Source: Leucaena leucocephala
Lineage: Eukaryota > Streptophyta > Magnoliopsida > Fabales > Fabaceae
Length of the DNA stretch: 64,000 bases
NCBI GenBank assembly: GCA_037074615.1
Contig: CM073557.1
Location: 16,322,501-16,386,500 of the forward strand
Reading direction: 5' to 3'
Shown here: positions 61,401 through 64,000 of the stretch, piece by piece
How the letters are laid out: each line of letters begins with the position of its first letter
How positions within the stretch are numbered: position 1 is the stretch's first letter
Notes under the pieces: generated by a model
What the model saw: only the letters and a program-made list of their open reading frames with translations
Database searches by the model: none
Told to the model about the DNA's origin: nothing
Program-made: the position numbers and the translations under genes

Positions 61401-62615
61401 TGATTTTTCTTATTGAAGCTTATGGCTTGTTATAGAATATAACTAAAATTAATAATTAAGTTTTACAATGGATAAAATTTAGGTGAAGATGTTAATATAT
61501 ATATAAGTGTGCATATGTATTTTAACAACTAACAATAGCAAAATAATTATGTTTTACATTGGATATAATTTATAAGTGTGCATATGTACTTTTAACAACT
61601 AATAATAGCTAAATAACAAGTGTCCATATAAAAATTCACAAATCCTAAATTATATCACAAGAGTTTATACAAAAAATTTACAAGTGTTTATCTAAGTCAC
61701 TTTATAAGTGTGTATACGAATTTTAACAACTAATAAGATTAAAATTATACTTTTATAATCGTTAATATAATAGATATATAACTAATTAGTAAATATTAAA
61801 AAAATTAATTAATTTAATTATTTATAATAAATTTATCTTAGTTTTATCAAATTACCCATCTTTAATAATATATATTAGAATTACTCTTTAATTAGGAGCT
61901 TAGGATACTTTGAAAAAAATATACAAAGTATATTAAAGTTTTATATTTATAAATAAGGTAAATCTCTTGTATAACCCTTATATTTAAGACATGAGGAAAA
62001 GTATGTAAATTAAAGGCAAATTAATGACAAGTATAATATAAATATTTATTTTTACAAGCTAAAAGTTAATATTAATCTGTGATAAAAAATTTAATAAACT
62101 AATAAAATATATTTTATTTATATTTAAATATAACACCAACACATATAATTAAATAAATAGAGTGAGTGGATTACAGGTTAGTAGCCAGTTAGGAAGGAAG
62201 GAGAAGACTAATTACACAAAACTTAACCAACAGTTGAACTGGTTAAATTGATTTTGACACGGGGAAACATAATTTTGATTAGTATCAGCCTTTCAATTGC
62301 TTTGATTCGATTTTGAATTACTTGAATCCAATAAGCTATCTATATGGACTATAGTTCTCCTCTATCGATTCCATTCAAATCTAGATTATCAGGCATTCAT
62401 TGATATAAATTATCTTTAATATAAAATATATTTTTTATATTTATCAATTATTTTTTAATTTATTCCTATTGATATTTCCTCAACATTAATTAAGAGAGGA
62501 AAGGAGAAAATTAAAAAAAATAATTATAGTATTTTAAAAAAATATATAATATATTAACTTCTTTAATATAATAATATTAATCACCACAGCTCATTTCTTA
62601 ATGTCCGTACAATGT
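58440..62615. other. long intergenic region with worn direct repeats
   Basis: No coding frame was recognised. A block GCATTTG...GGAATTTAAA...AAATCAATC(A/G)TTTG...GATTAT occurs three times in the same direction, at about 58628-58695, 59250-59312 and 59515-59572. A second block, ATAAGTGTGCATATGTA...TTTTAACAACTAATA, occurs near 61503, 61571 and 61707. AT microsatellites lie near 59755 and 60460. A Stowaway-like worn segment (TTTAATATAAAATATATTTTTTATAT...) lies at 62410-62590. Confidence 0.5.
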
Positions 62616-64000
62616 TCAGTGGATATTTTCAGGAAGAAGATCTAATGTATAATGTCCAAGACGGCCAGAACGGAAAAGATCAAGCAACTTCTTCCCAACC
62701 TTGACATTGGCCTCTTCTGAAGATTCAGTAGAAACCTGAAATGCTTTCCGTAATTCTCCAAACTGTAGAGAAATAAGGGCTTTCATTTCCTCTTCATTAT
62801 TTGTATTCCCTTCATATGCTGAAACTGTTTCGAAGAGGGTTCGCCGAACATCTTGAACTATACGGTCCTACAAAATGCAATCTGTGAGTTTGTTTATTCG
62901 ACGGAAAGCAAAGACAATTCAAATAACCTTACCAATTATGGTTTATTATTGATGAAGATAATGAAAGGTAATGTGTTATTGTTTAGCTCAGCATACAGGT
63001 CTTCTGTATATACACAGGTCTTCTGTATATACACGCATGGTACATTAACTTTTGTTACACTAACTATAATATTACTCTATCTAATCCTATATATAAAAGA
63101 TTTCAATTCATTTTATCTGTTAAATAGTACATTAATTTTTGTTATACTGACTAACTATGATATTACTCTATCTAATCTTATATATAAGATTTCAATCTAT
63201 TTTATCTTTTAAATTTATAACATTTTTTTCAAACTATCTCTACTTGTAAATATTAAATAAATGTTTTCATATAGGGTAGTTTCCATAGTCAATAATTAAA
63301 AATAGTATCTTAGAAAAACTAACCACGTTTTTTCCAAATAACTAACTTCTTTATTATATATAAATTTGTTATCTAACTTTTATATTTAGGAGTGAAGGGA
63401 ATATAAATTTATCTAACTTCATAGACAATTACAGCATGATAAGGATTAAGGAGATATCTAACAGGGTAAATACTTGTGTAAATTGTCATGTAGTAAAGTT
63501 CCCCAACAAAAAGGTGTGCGTATTATGACAATTTTTATCCGACTCAATTTTCGCTATCTGGTGGTATAGAGGATATCATAAAATATTCAAATGATGTAAA
63601 ACTATAGAACAAATGGAGAATCTTACTTCAGCCCTCATGCCCTCTCTTGAAAAGAAACCTTGCAACAAAAGAGAAAAAAATAGAAATTTACATCAGATAA
63701 CTTGTACCTGTGTGTGATCTGTATGGCTATGCCTTCTCTGCTTCATACACAATTCAGAGTCTCTGCTATTCAGAAACTCCATTGTACAGTCAAGAGACAT
63801 CTTATCATCATCCTTGATGGATAAGTTTGCCCAATTCTTGTATTGCTCACTCCTGTTGAGTATAGCTAGAAAGCATTGAGCAAGTTCTTTTGTCCCTATT
63901 AAACTATCCTTGATTGCTCCTGTTCAAGGATTTAAAAGGAAGAAGGGGTTTAAGTACATGAAATCTGCAGATAATCTGAAAATGCTGAGCTATGAAATAA
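62616..64000 (-). CDS. SIN2: C-terminal part of a DAR/YlqF-family GTPase, mitochondrial SIN2/MTG1-like (5' part outside the window)
   Basis: The last two exons are visible: 63919-63708 (GAIKDSLIGTKELAQCFLAI, then LNRSEQYKNWANLS and RRHSHTDHTQ) and 62867-62616 (DRIVQDVRRTLFETVSAYEG, then KVGKKLLDLFRSGRLGHYTL, ending ENIH-stop). Splice sites are GT-AG and phases agree. The GAIKDSLIG block and the final FRSGRLGHYTLD motif are the C-terminal signature of circularly permuted MTG1/YlqF GTPases, which help assemble the large subunit of organellar ribosomes. The form fits the mitochondrial plant member (SIN2, DAR GTPase 2) better than the chloroplast one. The GTPase motifs themselves lie beyond the right edge, so the symbol is by similarity from memory. 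Confidence 0.78.
62995..63032. repeat. 19-bp perfect tandem duplication in a GTPase intron
   Basis: ACAGGTCTTCTGTATATAC occurs twice in a row at 62995-63013 and 63014-63032. A recent local duplication. Confidence 0.9.

Noticed and set aside
63014..63032. Short perfect repeat considered as CRISPR-like
   Set aside because: Two adjacent units with no spacer, in a plant intron; a simple tandem duplication.
62853..63212. 119-codon plus-strand frame
   Set aside because: Lies opposite an intron of the minus-strand GTPase gene and has AT-driven composition.

Overview
The window is nuclear DNA from a flowering plant, most likely a eudicot. It is strongly AT-rich, its genes have many introns, and it carries plant-type CACTA, PIF/Harbinger, Ty1-copia, LINE, SINE and MITE sequences. 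Nothing in it fixes the species. All intron coordinates below were derived by reading splice sites by eye.

Only three host genes look intact, all on the minus strand: (i) a 90-residue group 1 LEA protein in two exons (44156-46037); (ii) a type-B response regulator of about 657 residues in eight exons (50696-58351), whose receiver domain has Glu at the phospho-acceptor position; (iii) the last two exons of a DAR/YlqF-type organellar GTPase, probably SIN2-like, running off the right edge (62616-64000). A decayed receptor-like protein gene (13900-19154, minus) and an unidentified broken gene (49731-50345, minus) also remain.

Most of 1-42 kb is layered transposon debris. From left to right: the 3' end of a CACTA element (1-337); the 5' end of a second CACTA family (1866 on); a 3'-truncated CACTA with TNP2 transposase (5256-9192); a short LTR fragment (9193-9349); a truncated minus-strand copia (9350-12303); LINE remnants (12780-13340); the receptor-like pseudogene; a complete but decayed copia (19925-26368, target duplication ATAAT); and a complete CACTA (27098-42179, target duplication GTG) that was later split by a PIF/Harbinger element (33981-40213, target duplication TAT). 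The two CACTA elements at 5256 and 27098 are one family, and the two copias are one family. This gives a clear insertion order.

The right third holds the host genes plus small non-autonomous elements: a hAT-like MITE next to a tRNA-derived SINE, a CACTA deletion derivative, three copies of a purine-tract MITE, and two Stowaway-like MITEs inside response-regulator introns.

The most interesting observations are: (a) the copia primer-binding site looks complementary to the anticodon arm of tRNA-Ile rather than to a tRNA 3' end, with a C opposite position 34 as inosine would predict; (b) the Harbinger element is structurally complete, with one TGA in each of its two genes; (c) a small extra ORF upstream of TNP2 shares its stop codon between both CACTA copies; (d) the response regulator has an atypical receiver, two GC-AG introns and a (CA)n/NAGNAG splice acceptor.
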